Origin: Polyodon spathula
Taxonomy: Eukaryota; Chordata; Actinopteri; Acipenseriformes; Polyodontidae
Assembly: GCF_017654505.1 (NCBI RefSeq)
Contig: NC_054537.1
Span: forward strand, 68,776,145-68,840,144
DNA length: 64,000 nucleotides
Direction: 5' to 3'
Position numbers and translations under genes: made by a program. Shown one piece after another: positions 48,416 through 59,304 of this stretch. The notes under the pieces were generated by a model. The model was not told where the DNA came from. It did no database searches and worked only from the letters and a program-made list of their open reading frames with translations. How positions within the stretch are numbered: position 1 is the first letter of the stretch; the number at the start of each line of letters is the position of its first letter.

Positions 48416-49013
48416 TGTGATGAGTCAAAGGGATTTCGGTCTGTGATTCAGCCTCCCGACAGTAGAGGGCATCAAACCAACTCGGGACTTCCCTTACCAA
48501 GATCTCGTGACCATGGCAAAAGTCATCTTTTTGAGGGGCGGCACCTTGGTGAGGGGCGGAAGTACGAGTATGTAAATTCCAGCCACTGGAGTCAAGTGAA
48601 GGATAAGGAAACTTGTCAGTTGGGGATTTGTGTTCCACTGACTACAGAGGCGGGACATTACATACTAAAGGGAACGTACTACTGTGTTTGGGGTTGGTCC
48701 GAAAGTAAAATAGGAGGAGTAATGGGTGGCGGGAGAGACTGGTTTGGTGCAGCGGGATTTTTAAAACAAACAAAAAAAAACACTAACATTTCTTTTGTCT
48801 TTTTTTGTTTATGTATGGTTCGCCATGAAGACAATTAAAGACGAGTCATCACGGTTTGTTTTGGATTTCACCCCTGCACTCCTTCCCTCACACCATTTTG
48901 TTTTCTTTTGTTATTTAATTATTTTGTTGTGTATAGATAATAAAAATAAATTATTTTATTTCTGTACACATAAATTACTGTCTGGACTCCATTTAATACA
49001 CTCTCGCCTCACA
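48416..49013 (+). repeat. 3' LTR
   Basis: 598 bp, same ends as the 5' LTR. Differences include one fewer A in the A-run near 48770 and a 2-3 base indel near 48986. It is followed at once by GACGT, the target duplication. Confidence 0.97.
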
Positions 49014-49018
49014 GACGT

Positions 49019-49649
49019 ATTTATACAATTAATTTACAGATGTGTGACAACACACAGCAAAGATAACAGGCAGGACCCCCCTCCCCTCTTCAACCTCTCA
49101 ATCTTAATTTCTATACTTTGATGGCACACTTTGGATGCCGATATGCCTGTGGAGCAGTGAAGAACACATATAACTGTATATGTAAACACACTACTGCTGT
49201 CCATCATATCAATACAATACTCAGTTATAATACACATAACTGATCCGCCCATCCAGTGTGTGCGGAGGGAGGTGGGGGGGTTCTGTTCTATTGTACGTTT
49301 GTACTATTGTACCCAACTCCAGAGCGGACTGTTAATCCGACATTATTTGAGCCAGCGATGCGCAGTTATTGGAACTAGCACATCACAATTATCACGCAGA
49401 TATTGGTATATTCAGACGAATTAGGGCTTTCGCCCAATTCAAATTTGATTGCGCTATGTGCATATTGAATGTCCACCTAGAATACATTTGCATCACATGT
49501 TTCTATTTACCGATGCATTACCATATGCTAATAGGACCGTATTAAAAAAACAGAAGGAAGGCAGTGTGCTGGACAGAGGTGAGTGCATGTTTCCACACTC
49601 GTCTGTTGGGCATAGGAATATGCTATAAACGTCACTATGATATGAACAT
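49019..49649. other. Unassigned DNA
   Basis: Nothing recognisable apart from short G and C runs near 49075-49090 and 49265-49280. Confidence 0.5.
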
Positions 49650-50155
49650 ATTATATATGCTATAGAAACAAAGAGGCTTATTGCTTATTTGTTTTTGCCA
49701 CAAATTGACTATGGTGATGCAGTATATAGGTTTGCATTACCATCAACTTTAGGTAAACTGGACTCGCTATATCATGCAGCATTGAGGTACAATACAAATA
49801 CAAGATTTAATAATCATCATTGTATATTATACAATTTGGTAGGCTGGACTTCTTTGGCTTTACGCAGGTTGAAGCACTGGTATATTCTGGTATATAAGGC
49901 AATTCAATGTAAATTATATGAATATACTTATTTAAATAAATACCTTATAGCTTCCCATAGTAACCATAGCCTCAGATCTCATTCTTTTTTGCATTTTAAA
50001 ATCCCAAATGTGCATACTGAGGCTTATTATGCCCCATGGTCCTGGAATGAGTTCCACTCCAAACTAAAGCTGCAGACCCAGATATCTTTATTGCAATTTA
50101 AGAGTAAACTGCATGATTTCATGACTGAGAGTTGTAATTGTTTTAAATAGTTGAC
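49650..50155 (+). pseudogene. LINE ORF2 C-terminal fragment
   Basis: A 153-codon open frame from 49689 (coding similarity starts at about 49650) reads LPQIDYGDAVYRFAL, LDSLYHAALRYNTNTRFNNH, CILYNLVGWTSLALRRLKHW, YILVYKAIQ and APWSWNEFHSKLKLQ, ending CNCFK-stop. This is the region after the RT palm in fish non-LTR elements of the jockey/L2-like group (DYGD...LYHAALR and RLxHWY motifs). The 5' part with the catalytic motifs is missing, so it is a typical 5'-truncated copy. The 3' UTR probably extends to about 50300. The exact clade is uncertain. Confidence 0.8.
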
Positions 50156-50524
50156 TACTTTTGTGTATTTTGATTATTGTTTTAAATGTGATTTGCATGT
50201 GTCTTAATTGTATTTTGTTGTGTACTTGTTCTTGTTGTCCGATTGACTTGCTGCTACCTACTTGGCTAGGTCTCTGTTGTTGGGCATACAAGTCGTTGTC
50301 TTATATATTATAGATTATAAAATGATGACTCGTGTGTCTAGACTGGTTTTCTGAATAAGCTGTCTAGAAGGGCTAGTATTCCGATAGTATCCCAATGCTA
50401 AGTGGGTATTCGGTATCACGTTTTCGGAATCCAGAATACAGACGGATTCATTCGGAATACCCTGTTTACATGGCATGGAATAGCTATTCAAATTTCCCAA
50501 TATTCCGAATACAACTGGAATCCT
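50156..50524. other. LINE 3' UTR remainder, then unassigned DNA
   Basis: T/G-rich sequence typical of LINE 3' ends up to about 50300. From 50370 repeated GGAAT/ATTCC motifs (for example TTCGGAATCCAGAATAC, TATTCCGAATAC) occur in both orientations, without recognised identity. Confidence 0.4.
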
Positions 50525-51185
50525 GATAGAACAGGACAACTGGAACAGGTACCCGGAGAGCAATTTGGGTGCAGTCAATTGCACCTACCATGCCCGGCAG
50601 GTGCACAACCTCATAAAAACCCTGCATTATCTCCTCACTGATTGCTCTGGTGCTGGGGAATTTAATATGTTCCTCAGCACAGCAACGCGGTTATGAACCG
50701 GTCGAGGTGGCAGTACACCGCTGACTGGTTGATTCCCACTGTATCACCTGCTACCTTCTGGAAGGTCCTGGTAGCCAGGATACACATACAGACAAACACT
50801 ACTAATTTCTCAGACAAGGCATGACTGTGCAGGTTTGTTCTAGCCAGGTCATCATGCAGCATGTGGCATAGATGAGTCGAGATGACACCTGGACACAATT
50901 TGCTCATTGCTGAGCTCCTCATATGTGTGCCGAGGCCAGTGCACCCTTTCAACATATCTTTGCCTAGGTCGGGGTTGCTGTTGCTGGGTGTGACTTGCAT
51001 TATTCACATCCACATGTCGACGGACACGCTGCATGCTACCCATGTTTCCCATTGTTGCCTGTTTGTAGTCAGTGCTGGAATGGTAGTGTGCAAGGAGTAA
51101 ACGCAGTCCTTTCACAATCCTTATTCTGCGAGTCACAAACCTGGTTTTGTGCTTGGCGCATACCTTCGAATATACCAGGATCATG
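50525..51185 (-). pseudogene. Second PIF/Harbinger transposase, 5' part
   Basis: On the minus strand: RPRQRYVERVHWPRHTYEEL, SNEQIVSRCHLDSS, then after a frameshift near 50925 DDLARTNLHSHALSEKLVVF, TRTFQKVAGDTVGINQSAVY and CHLDRFITALL. Further frames give IKFPS, FYEVVHLPGMVGAIDCTQIA. GAIDC contains the first catalytic Asp. The order matches the N-terminal half of HARBI1-like transposases but differs clearly from the copy at 21.0 kb, so two Harbinger lineages are present. Sequence beyond the first Asp is lost. Upstream at 51340-51380 the complement GGGCCCGATATTCAAAAGG resembles a Harbinger terminus. Confidence 0.78.
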
Positions 51186-53799
51186 CATATTGTTGGCCAC
51201 CCCCCCTCCCCACCATATTGCGCGATGCATACATTTTATTTGTGCACAGTGCAGAATACATTGTGATGGGCAAAAGGACATTTTGAATTTGGCAACTTGG
51301 CACAATTTTGGCACAACGGCCATTTTTCGACGCACATACCCCTCTGCTTGTTGCACAAACCTTTTGAATATCGGGCCCCTTCTCTCTTCGGTCTGCTTAT
51401 TATTCTTATTATCCTGATGAAGATCTCTCATAGATTGAAATGTTGATTGACCTGTTGGCATGTTGTTTTGATAAATAAAATGATTTATTTTGGAGCTTAT
51501 TTAGTGTGCTGGTATTTAATTTCTTTGTTCTTGTTTTGACTACTTTGTACCCTGCACCTTTTTCGAGTAATGGATGTGCATATAGAAACCTTTTGATTCA
51601 ACATTAGTATCTGCCATACAGCCTACCATTTTTTAAATGGTTGGATATTTCCCTAGAGTGTTGTATTCTTCTGCAGAATCTGTTCATGGTTCATACCATT
51701 TTTCAAAACAGAAACCAGGTTATATATGTGCACACAGAGTGAATGCGCAATACAAGCTGAATCAAAATCCTGTTGCTTTTAAAGATCAATTTAAAAAACC
51801 ATTACCTGACTGATATATAAGGGTGCCATGCTAGGCTTTGCCTAGGGTGGCAAGTTGCCTAGCACCGGCCCTGCCTGTTGTTTTTTCACCAATTGGGATT
51901 GCAACAAATCAAATTTAAAACCTTACTACAATGTATCTATTGAGTATAAATGTTGTAAATGTTATACATTTTCACATGGATGAATGTCACTATTCATTCC
52001 AGTTGGCACACTCTAGAGAAAGTGTAAGATGTAATGTATCATAAAATAGCCTGGTTGTAGGCGATAAGTGTCAGGGATAGGAGGAACAAAACAAACCAGA
52101 CTCCAAAAGTAAAGTTCACAACCTGTTTATAAATATAAGTATTTACAAAGGTACAGAGATTATGGCTTTGGTAGAGAGACGGACTGATACAGTATGGATT
52201 TCCAACCACAGAGTCACATGAGTTGGCTCTGTTGTTGAGATTGTGAAATGTTTTTTTCTTCAGCCCTAGTCACAGGGCCCCTTGGCTCCCAGTTCTGGTC
52301 ACAAAAAATAGCAAGGTTTTAATAATTAACTCCAAGGCAGGGCTCTCCTTCTCTCTTACTCTCCATCAATCCAGCAACAGCCGATCTCTCGCAAATTGGT
52401 CTTTTGCTCATTCTGGTATTGATGAAGTGATATCAGGAGCACCTGTGTAGCTGCCCTTTTGTTTGCGTAAAACAATAATGGCTGGGAGAACATTTATTTT
52501 ACTCTGGGGGATGAACAAGTTTTGTCAATTTATATGACAAAAAAAGAAGCCGAAAGAGTTGCTTCAGGTATGTTTAATATAATGTGACTTATTTATAAAA
52601 TATTGGTATTTTTCAATAAAATTGATAAAATATGCATTTATTACTATTATTATTATTATTTGGCTTGCAACAATAACAACAATAATCAAATTATTTATCA
52701 ATTGGGACGCCACGATAACAAATCAATAATGTTTGAAAGAAATCAAATATTCAAATAAATTAAAAACGTGTCTTGTATGTATTAATTTAATGTCAAGAAC
52801 GTAATCTGTGTTGTTGCTTCTAAAAGTTACTGAGAATATGCGTGAACAATTATAGGATGATGTTGCAGAGATCAAGAGTAACCTGCTTTGTTAATGTATT
52901 TTATATATATTATTTTGTTTTAAATCAGTCCTAACTGTAGCCCTCTATCTTGAGCGAAACTAGTAATATTTAACATTATATGTCACGTGACGCTGTTTCA
53001 GAATTTTTTTTTTTTTTTACCTTTTCATTTTGAAGCAATGCACTGCCTGCTACCTTTTTCGTTTTTGATTGATGTCCGAGTCTAAATGCCACTGGATCGT
53101 AGCAATGAAATGTTGCCACCAATAAATTGCAAAATTATTGTACACAATCCACTGCAGTAATTATTGTAGATTTTTTATTCATTTTGGACACCCACGAAAT
53201 GTGCACTCGCTTAACAATATCAGATCTCCTTGAATAATAAACCCACCCCGGATGCCCACATCTACCAATCAGTGAGGAGAGCCGAGTGGTTATTGGCTAC
53301 TGTTGTGTCAATCAATAAATCCTGTCCAATTTTCTTCTTAGAATTGAAACAAGCTTATAAATCACATCAGGAACCTGGACCGATACACATAACTTAACTG
53401 GATTTAAGTGCTGGGTAAAAGTACACAAAATAGACAGTTTTCGGGGTGAAAAATGAATTTCACAGTCTGTGTCATGTTTCCAGGGACGTGAAATAGGTAG
53501 GGCCTTAGTAATTTACTGTATAAATGTACGCGAATCAACGTGGGTGAAACGCTTCTCTGAGCACTCCAGTATGTGACTCATTTGTGGTTGCGATGTGGTA
53601 TGTAGATTTATTAGGCCTATACATGTATGAAAAAGATATTCTACATATCTTGGTTGCGATGTGGGCAATAAGTCAATTAATAATAAATCCACATTCATGT
53701 ATGAAACAGGTATTATACATATTCAAGTATGGCGACATAAGATAAAATTTTCAACCAGAGTTGTCCCTGTTGAAAGTTCTGTTGCAGGAAGGAGTAGTA
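51186..53799. other. Unassigned DNA with transposon-end fragments
   Basis: GCCTAGCACCGGCCCTG ending near 51874 is the complement of a CAGGGCCGG-type hAT end. 52069-52474 has TG...CA ends with flanks ATAAG/ATAAT and might be a minus-strand solo LTR, but this is weak. A stretch beginning TTGCGATGTGG is imperfectly duplicated at 53587-53650 and 53652-53725. Confidence 0.4.
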
Positions 53800-54337
53800 C
53801 AATGCACTAGTAAGACCTCATCTTGAATATTGTGTTCAGTTCTGGTCACCTCGCTATAAAAAAGATATTGCTGCTCTAGAAAGAGTGCAAAGAAGAGCGA
53901 CCAGAATTATTCCGGGCTTAAAAGGCATGTCATATGCAGACAGGCTAAAAGAATTGAATCTGTTCGGTCTTGAACAAAGAAGACTACGTGGCGACCTAAT
54001 TCAAGCATTCAAAATTCTAAAAGGTATTGACAGTGTCGACCCAAGGGACTTTTTCAGCCTGAAAAAAGAAACAAGGACCAGGGGTCACAAATGGAGTTTA
54101 GAAAAAGGGGCATTCAGAACAGAAAATAGGAGACACTTTTTTACACAGAGAATTGTGAGGGTCTGGAATCAACTCCCCAGTAATGTTGTTGAAGCTGACA
54201 CCCTGGGATCCTTCAAGAAGCTGCTTGATGAGATTTTGGGATCAATAAGCTACTAACAACCAAACGAGCAAGATGGGCCGAATGGCCTCCTCTCGTTTGT
54301 AAACTTTCTTATGTTCTTATGTTCTTATGTTCTTATG
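53800..54337 (+). pseudogene. CR1-type LINE 3' end with octamer tail
   Basis: The frame gives LVRPHLEYCVQFWSP, RVQRRATRIIPGL, YADRLKELNLFGLEQRRLRG, DLIQAFKIL, RVWNQLPSNVVEADTLGSFK and ends at a stop at 54254-54256. This is the C-terminal part of CR1 ORF2. A short 3' UTR with GAGCAAGATGGGCCGAATGG leads to the tail (TTATGTTC)n, about 3.5 units, at 54308-54337; short tandem octamers instead of poly-A are the CR1 hallmark. The 5' part is missing. The 5' half of a CR1-type element at 61.8-64 kb is probably the same family, but the two do not overlap, so that is inference. Confidence 0.92.
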
Positions 54338-54589
54338 ATACCTCTAATGTACTGTTTGACAATATAGTTGTATTTACTGAAGATAACACAAATCTAAGTG
54401 GCTATGCAAAGTCATGTAAAGTTTTGATTAAAATATGACAGCAAAAAGTGAAATGCATCTCTGCAGCCTCGGCACACTGGAAGGGACTGCTGCTTTCACT
54501 AGCAGAAGCTGGGTCAAATAATTCAGAAATTAAAAAAAAAAAATGAGATTGAATTATTTCCATGTAAATAGGCCATAATGTTAATGTGG
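54338..54589. other. Unassigned DNA
   Basis: Short AT-rich gap with poly-A near 54530-54543; nothing recognised. Confidence 0.5.
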
Positions 54590-55390
54590 GCTGAACCCAA
54601 ATATAAATGCAACATGTAAAGTGTTGGTCCCATGTTTCATGAGCTGAAATAAAAGGTCCCAGAAATTTTCCATATGTACAAAAAGCTTATTTCTCTCAAA
54701 TTTTGTACACAACTTTGTTTACATCCCTGTTAGTGAGCATTTCTCCTTTGCCAAGATAATCCATCCACCTGACAGGTGATCATTACATTACATTACATGA
54801 TCACAGCATGATCATTACACAGGTGCACCTTGTGCTGGGGACAATAAAAGGCCACTCTAAAATGTGCAGTTTTGTCACACAACACAATGCCACAGATGTC
54901 TCAAGTTTTGAGGGAGCATGCAATTGGCATGCTGACTGCAGGAATGTTCACCAGAGCTGTTGCCAGAGAATTGAATGTTCATTTCTCTACCATATGCCGC
55001 CTACAACGACGTTTTAAAGAATTTGGCAGTACGTCCAACCGGCCTCACAACCGCAGACCACGTGTAACCATGCCAGCCCAAGACCTCCACATCCAGCTTC
55101 TTCACCTGTGGGATTGTCTGAGACCAGTCACCTGGACAGCTGATGAAACTGTGGGTTTGCACAACCGAACAATTTCTGCACAAACTGTCAGAAACCGTCT
55201 CAGGGAAGCTCATCTGTGTGCTCGTCGTCCTCACCAGGGTCTTTACCTGAATGCAGTTCTGCGTCATAACCGACTTCAGTGGGCAAATGCTCACCTTCGA
55301 TGGCCACTGGCACGCTGGAGAAGTGTGCTCTTCACGTATGAATCCCGGTTTCAACTGCACCGGGCAGATGGCAGGCAGCGTGTACAGTGG
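54590..55390 (+). pseudogene. Tc1-like transposon, 5' half with transposase start
   Basis: Non-coding left end (from about 54590) then a transposase frame from ATG 54872 or the more likely ATG 54887. The paired DNA-binding region shows MLTAGMFTRAVARELNVHFS and RRFKEFGSTSNRPHNRRPRV, with a GRPR-type linker reading RRPR. The catalytic domain begins with WTADETVGLHN and SVLFTYESRFQLHR. The first catalytic Asp (FTDES in Tc1-like enzymes) is Tyr here, a single G-to-T change. Similarity ends near 55384 and the frame stops at 55414, so about 165 of some 340 residues remain. The intact nucleotide look suggests a young family. No right terminus is visible. Confidence 0.93.
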
Positions 55391-55734
55391 CTTATTTTTG
55401 CTTTCAAATTTTAGGATGGGTTGCATATTTGAAATGTTTGTGAAATGTTCAGTAAACCGTTCAACTAGCCATGTTCAAAGCTAACACAGTTCATTGTAAA
55501 AGTTCTCCTAGTTGAATGCACCTCAGTTTTCAATCCGAAAAGTCCATTAATTCTGCCATCTTGATCGGGATTAGGCATACATCATGAAACTTTCAAGTCC
55601 CGTGTTTTTCTCTACCAGCTCCTAATTGCTGCTTGTCAAGTTTTGTACTCCAAAAAATGTTTAAACAAAAATGACAGACAGTAAACAAACTCATACAAGT
55701 AAGAAATTGACCACTTTCCCCTGCAAAACAGATA

Positions 55735-55910
55735 CAATCATCCATCTGGGGATTTTTTTGGTATGAAAAGGACAAAAAGGTCTTTGTGGTTGGGGATGGA
55801 AAACTAGTGTGCACAGCATGCAGGATTCAGGTAACAGCTAAAGGTGGAATACATCCAACCTCTTTACCCACCGATGAGAGAATCACCCGTCCCTGTATAC
55901 CGAAGCTCAG
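55735..55910 (+). pseudogene. BED zinc-finger exon of a hAT-like transposase
   Basis: One frame gives SIWGFFWYEKDKKVFVVGDG, KLVCTACRIQVTAKGG (first zinc pair C-x2-C). After a one- or two-base shift it gives SNLFTH, a TGA, then ENHPSLYTEAQ (second zinc pair, H-x4/5-H). It ends at a GT donor (55911, GTGTGT). This is the BED-finger layout that precedes the catalytic part of hAT transposases and ZBED genes. The stop and the shift show it is broken. Downstream exons were not found. Confidence 0.65.
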
Positions 55911-56639
55911 GTGTGTACATTCTTAATCACGTTATTAATCTTTAAAATAAACTTTGTTTTGTGTACACATAATATATGCTGCTTGCAAACCCTATATGGT
56001 AAGTTTGTATTGCAGGTGCACTTTGTGGCCAAGTAAATAACTGCGGCAAACTAACTTGGTCAAAACAGATTTAACAGTGGCAGTTCCATTAACGTTGTCC
56101 TTTACATTTAATTTTCTTTTGCCATTTAATGAGTTATTTAAATAAAGTATCACCATACTAATAATAAATAAATGTTTGTGATTTACGTTTGTTTTTAACA
56201 TTTTAGAATGCTTCCAACAGAGAGAGGCATAACATTAGTTTCCAAACTTTGAAAATACAGCATGCCCCCTCCACCCCCCCATAGAAAAGGTTGTGTTTCT
56301 GCTGTGGTGTTTGGAGCTTCCTGAAATTGACAGCCTGCTTTTACACAAACCCTGCCTGGCTGCGAGTCAGCCATCTTGGATACAAAACAAACACAAGAGG
56401 CCCTGCGTGGGAGAAGCTTGGAGCCGCTGTGGCACCCCATTTTTGGATGAAGACATTACGTCATTCTCACAGTTTAAGTGCTGCCACATCAGGAATAATA
56501 AAACCCAAACTCATTCTGCAACAATACATTTAGAAGACTAAATGAAAAGATGTTTTATTGTTAATTCAGTCGGCGTTTCTATCCAGGTTATATCAGAAAC
56601 CTGCACATAACTTGGTTGATTCTGCAGAGAGTTAAATCA

Positions 56640-56686
<47 letters not shown>

Positions 56687-58226
56687 CTCTCCCTTTAAAA
56701 TCATATTATAATAAAGGGATATATACTTTGTATCGTGACACAAGATCAAACACATAACAGAGCTCACTGCCGTTCACCAAGTGTGTTATATAGTTGGTAT
56801 GAATTTTAATAGTCCAGTGTAAAATGACATTTGATTTTATTATGCATCACACAAGTAACCAATTTGGACATCACTTGCATTGTGATACATATCATATCGC
56901 GACCTGCATATCATGATAAGTATCCTATTGTCACAAGAGAATATTGTTAGACCCCAACCAGGGGCGTCATTTCAGAAAAATTTGGGGGAAGGGGGACAAA
57001 GTTGTGTCAAAGTTGAACATTCTCTGTCCTAAATAGCATCGTGAATGAGAAAAAAACAGGCAGTAATTGAACATATATCGTACTTATGTCTCCGTGTGTG
57101 ATTATGTCACCTACCAGCCCTGCTGCTGCCTTCCCCTGTGCACGCTACAATATGTTAGAAAAAGAAATCCATTGATTTTCATGAACAACATTGCCTAATG
57201 ATTTTTGCCCATACAAAGGCACATTTAATATCATGTTTTAAAACAGTAGTTAACATCATGAATGAGAAAAAAATAGGCAGTTATTGGGCTAGCTTACAAC
57301 AAGATAGCATGCTCCGCTTTGTCAACATCGTTCTTTTTCTTAAAATAAATTACAACAAATGTGCAATGCAAGTATTTTTAAAACACGGTGCTGATTTATA
57401 ACAAACTTGAAAAAAAGTAATGTATTGCATTGGTTTTCATGTATAACATTCCCTATCACATTGCATCTAGTACTGTAGTGTACCAACTTAAATATTATTT
57501 ATCCCAGTAGCGGAGTACATCTCAGTACATCTCAGCTGCATCAGTCAACTGAATTCAAATTGTTAAAATGAAATGTAGGTACTTACATTACTGGCGCATT
57601 TGTTGATCGTCTGTTCGTTTTATTTTTACAAAATTTGTCAGGACATAGCTAATGCGTAAGACACAAATATAGCTACGGTTTACTGCAAAGTTGGCTAAAC
57701 GTTCTGTATTATTATATTTCTTAACAGACATCTTTATCCAGGGCGACTTACAATTGTTACAAGATATCAAATTATTTTGTACATACAATTACCCATAAAT
57801 AACTAAACAGCAGCTGCACAATAAAAGAAAAGTTTCTGTATGTTTGCTGCCAACGCGTTTAATTTTGATATCATACTATCGAAGATGCAAGATCTCATAT
57901 CTCAGCCGTCCAATCACCAATCTTTTTTTCATAACCATGACAATGGTACTGAGGTGGGTGGGACGGATACATTTTTTGAGCTAGACTCACCGCAGCGGAT
58001 TACATTCTGATATGGTTTGGCATGAAATGTTTTTAATTGTCAATCACTCCATAACTGGGTGGCCCATGAGCAAAATGGGTGGGCCCAGGCCCCCCGGGCC
58101 CAAGTGTTTGCGCCGCTCCTGATTTATCCGATCCACTGTGAAAAAGACAACAAAACCTTACGGCACAACACTACACGTGAGCATAAATCTTGTTTTCAAA
58201 TCTATGGTACATTTTCTTTAGAGCAT
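55911..58226. other. Unassigned DNA with duplications and a SINE scrap
   Basis: (AC)n at 56642-56682. CATCGTGAATGAGAAAAAAA and relatives occur at 57035 and 57253, and TTTTCATG...AACATT blocks at 57175 and 57433, a diverged tandem duplication of about 220-260 bp. 57712-57760 (complement of CCCTGGATAAAGATGTCTG) is a SINE/L2-type 3' end. CAGGGGCGTCATTTCAG at 56959 and the complement CAGGAGCGGCG near 58121 resemble hAT ends, but the 8-bp flanks do not match. Confidence 0.45.
56642..56682. repeat. (AC)n microsatellite
   Basis: About 20 CA units without interruption. Confidence 0.97.
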
Positions 58227-58730
58227 TGTGGCAAAGTGCCCACCCCTGTGTGTATTTTGTGTTGTGTGATAATTTTGGTGTATAGTCATTGGTACACAGG
58301 ATATAAACGGGTCTGTGTAACACGAGTGTTTAAAATGTACATGTGTATTTAGGCACAAGGATTGCACAGCACTTCATGTGCAGGTAAAACGTAATAATAT
58401 GTGAGCACGGGGAATTGCACTTTTTTAATTCACGTGCAGTTGTACCGCGACTCCAATTGAATGATTGATTAGCAATCGAGCCTCAGTACAGCTGCATAAA
58501 AGCTACATGTTTTCACCCACTCGGGGTTGTGTTTGTCTTTTTGTTTTGGAGACGAGTGCAGTGTCCTGTGTCTTGTTTGTCTTTGCAACCTTTTATTTTC
58601 TGCTTGTATGAATTATTAAATGCTGAGCGAGACTATTCACTCAGCTCCACCAAACTTCACCTCTCTTTTTGTTTATTTCCTGGATCCTGTTTCTGGTCTG
58701 ACGTTCCCCACTCCAGCTGTCTTTGTGACA
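58227..58730 (+). mobile_element. Solo LTR with perfect target duplication
   Basis: 504 bp starting TGTGGCAAAGTGCCCACCCC and ending CTTTGTGACA, flanked by AGCAT on both sides (58222-58226 and 58731-58735). TG...CA ends and 5-bp duplications fit a Gypsy/ERV-type LTR. Inside are an ATTGAATGATTGATT core, a GCATAAAAGC TATA-like box near 58493, and ATTATTAAATG near 58612. The internal region was lost by LTR-LTR recombination. The same family lies inverted at 1-510. Confidence 0.92.
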
Positions 58731-58879
58731 AGCATGTATAAATAATTGTACCTAGGCATAAGCAATATCAGTAGTTTCTTCCAGAACTGAATCCCTCCTT
58801 GTTGTCTCACTGTTAAATTTCTTCCGTTTTCCACCACAAACATATCTGACGTTTCTCTTTGACTCATAATAATGTCAGT

Positions 58880-59304
58880 AATATTATATTATAACTGCTT
58901 CATTGACACTTCAGTACAGAAAGCCGGTATTCCAGGTTTCCCAGGGTGCTTGGAGCACATAAGTGTGGTCTGGCAGCAAATTCAAACAGCTAAAAAAGGA
59001 GAGGAAGGAGCTCCATGTGACATTCTTGGATTTAGCCAATGCATACGGTTCAGTACCACATGAGCTTCTTTGGGCAGCATTTGATTTTTTCAGTGTACCG
59101 AGGAAAATAACACACTCCGTGAAAGGCTACTTCAGAGATTTGCAATTTTGTTTTTCAACTTCAGAATTCACCACTACATGGCAACGTCTAGAAATTGGAA
59201 TAATGGCAGGATGCACCATTTCTCCACTGGCTTTTACCATGGCAATTGAAGTAATTATTAGGGCATCAAAATGGGTAGTGGCAACAGTATCTCATTTACA
59301 GTAA
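58880..59304 (+). pseudogene. Non-LTR retrotransposon RT fragment
   Basis: Reads AGIPGFPGCLEHISVVWQQI, a frameshift in an A-run near 59000, then KELHVTFLDLANAYGSVPHE (motif A, FLDLANAYGSVPH), VKGYFRDLQFCFSTSEF, and WQRLEIGIMAGCTISPLAF (motif B, GIxxGCxxSPLxF), ending before the YADD motif. LDLANAYGSVPH and GCTISPLAF are typical of an RT group widespread in fishes that I would place near the R2/NeSL/RTE-like non-LTR elements, without certainty about the clade. It is truncated at both ends and cannot be active. Confidence 0.75.

Larger units (their letters stand above)
44024..49013 (+). mobile_element. Gmr1-like Gypsy LTR retrotransposon, integrase upstream of RT
   Basis: A complete element: 5' LTR 44024-44624, primer site, gag, protease, integrase, RT, RNase H, polypurine tract and 3' LTR 48416-49013, flanked by perfect 5-bp duplications GACGT (44019-44023 and 49014-49018). 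The LTRs differ at about 10 positions plus two short indels over about 600 bp by my eye. The integrase lies before the RT, the reverse of ordinary Gypsy elements, and the gag is SCAN-like; both traits define Gmr1-type elements known from fish. The coding region carries frameshifts and stops, so the copy is probably not autonomous. Confidence 0.95.

Noticed and set aside
47465..48838. Treating the 457-codon frame as one RT-RNase H protein with a new C-terminal domain
   Set aside because: The residues after about 48400 come from reading into the 3' LTR; it is a missing stop, not a domain.
52069..52474. A minus-strand solo LTR
   Set aside because: TG...CA ends and ATAAG/ATAAT flanks are suggestive, but no second copy or internal signal supports it.
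56959..58121. A hAT element with CAGGGGCGTC / CAGGAGCGGC ends
   Set aside because: The 8-bp flanks (ACCCCAAC and ATTTATCC) show no duplication.
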